DNA of 5,845 nucleotides, from positions 1 to 5,845 of the forward strand of contig CANQMG010000074.1 of assembly GCA_947624925.1 (NCBI GenBank), in the 5' to 3' direction. Shown here piece after piece: positions 5,250 through 5,845 of this stretch. Under the pieces are notes generated by a model. It searched no databases. It was given only the letters and a program-made list of their open reading frames with translations, and was not told the origin of the DNA. Made by a program: the position numbers and the translations under genes. The stretch comes from an uncultured Clostridia bacterium. GTDB taxonomy: Bacteria; Bacillota; Clostridia; TANB77; CAG-508. Every line of letters begins with the position of its first letter. Position 1 is the stretch's first letter.

Positions 5250-5845
5250 ATGGATGTAAAATTAAATTTATCAATAATGAATCCTTGGTGGAGCAATCAA
5301 AAAATAAATAATCAATTTTTATTAGGAAGAAAAAGAAAAGAATTTGAAGATATTATAGAAAAAATAAATAGTAAAAGAATCTTAAGTATTATTGGACCTA
5401 GAAGAGTTGGAAAATCTACTTTAATATATCAAACAATCAATTATCTATTGGAAGAGAAAAAAATAGATAACAAAAGAATACTATTATTTAGTGGAGATGA
5501 TCCAAGTTTATTTTTCGATGAAAATGATAAATTATCAGATGTGTTAGATATATATTTTAATGAAATATTAGAAGAGAATATATCAAAATTAGAATCAAAA
5601 GTATATATATTTATTGATGAAATTCATTTTATAAAAAATTGGCAAAATTATTTAAAAACATATTTTGACAGAAAGTATAATATTAAATTTATTATAACGG
5701 GTTCATCATCAATGCATTTATTTAAAGACGCAAATGAATCTTTACTAGGAAGAATAGAAAATATATATGTATTGCCATTAACATTTAATCAATTTATGAA
5801 TTTTTATATGACATATATTTCTAAAACTGAAGATATACAAATACC
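5250..5845 (+). CDS. AAA ATPase of the AAA_14/DUF4143 type, 3' partial
   Basis: The first 198 residues of an ATP-binding protein that runs off the window. Visible motifs: an N-terminal NPWW (about residues 11-14), Walker A GPRRVGKST (49-57), Walker B YIFIDE (D123, E124), and the sensor-like segment IITGSSS followed by LLGRIENIYVLPLTFNQF. This order is that of AAA_14 ATPases, which normally carry a C-terminal DUF4143 domain; that part is outside the window. Such ATPases are widespread and often multi-copy in anaerobes, and their role is not established. The ATG is preceded by TAGGAG 9 nt upstream. The gene has its own promoter and operator-like palindromes, which suggests tight control. Confidence 0.85.
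   Translation, partial: MDVKLNLSIMNPWWSNQKINNQFLLGRKRKEFEDIIEKINSKRILSIIGPRRVGKSTLIYQTINYLLEEKKIDNKRILLFSGDDPSLFFDENDKLSDVLDIYFNEILEENISKLESKVYIFIDEIHFIKNWQNYLKTYFDRKYNIKFIITGSSSMHLFKDANESLLGRIENIYVLPLTFNQFMNFYMTYISKTEDIQI

Noticed and set aside
5108..5311. 67-codon + strand frame starting MEKRTVPFF
   Set aside because: It starts inside the inverted REP core, has no ribosome-binding site, and runs over the palindromes and promoter and into the real ATPase start in another frame.
1..5845. A complete defence or secretion system
   Set aside because: The genes are separate units with terminators between them. No nuclease, toxin-antitoxin pair, reverse transcriptase, integrase or sortase is seen; the partial ATPase alone does not support such a claim.

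Overview
The window is very AT-rich, all of its convincing genes lie on the + strand, and ribosome-binding sites are strong and often G-rich (AAAGGGGGTG occurs before two genes). The contents are a SpoVD/FtsI-type penicillin-binding protein, BspA-type leucine-rich repeats on an LPQTG sortase substrate, TM2/DUF2752/DUF4870 membrane proteins and a DUF4143-type ATPase. Together these point to a low-GC Gram-positive anaerobe of the Clostridia, probably gut-associated. No species can be named from the sequence.

Layout. Positions 1-780 hold the C-terminal transpeptidase domain of a penicillin-binding protein. Its 5' end is outside the window, and it stops abruptly just after the HQGG motif, where a repeat block begins. 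Positions 801-1018 are a REP-like repeat block (hairpin-forming, core GGGACGGTTCTCTTTTCC) with an exact 62-bp tandem duplication and a conserved 87-bp tail. After an AT-rich gap come three small membrane-protein genes (TM2, DUF2752, DUF4870; 1299-2110). They overlap by exactly 17 nt at each junction and end in a hairpin terminator. Next is a secreted, sortase-anchored BspA-like surface protein (2287-3870). It is followed by a terminator and a second copy of the repeat block with the same tail (3929-4070). Then comes a one-gene unit encoding an ASCH domain fused to a histidine phosphatase (4203-5084). An inverted copy of the REP core forms its terminator. The window ends inside an AAA ATPase gene of the DUF4143 type (5250 onward). 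That gene is preceded by a near-consensus promoter overlapping two palindromes spaced 32 bp apart.

The genes do not form one pathway. The PBP and the LPQTG protein act at the cell surface. The three small proteins are a translationally coupled membrane cassette of unknown function. The ASCH-phosphatase fusion and the ATPase are separate transcription units. What links the window is the REP-like family: four perfect 18-bp cores and at least three degenerate copies, sitting downstream of four of the genes and apparently reused as terminators.

The most interesting items are the paired-palindrome operator/promoter before the ATPase, the ASCH-phosphatase fusion (which lacks a residue needed for YqfB-type catalysis), the repeat family with its unexplained conserved tail, the truncation of the PBP at a repeat, and the compact overlapping membrane cassette.
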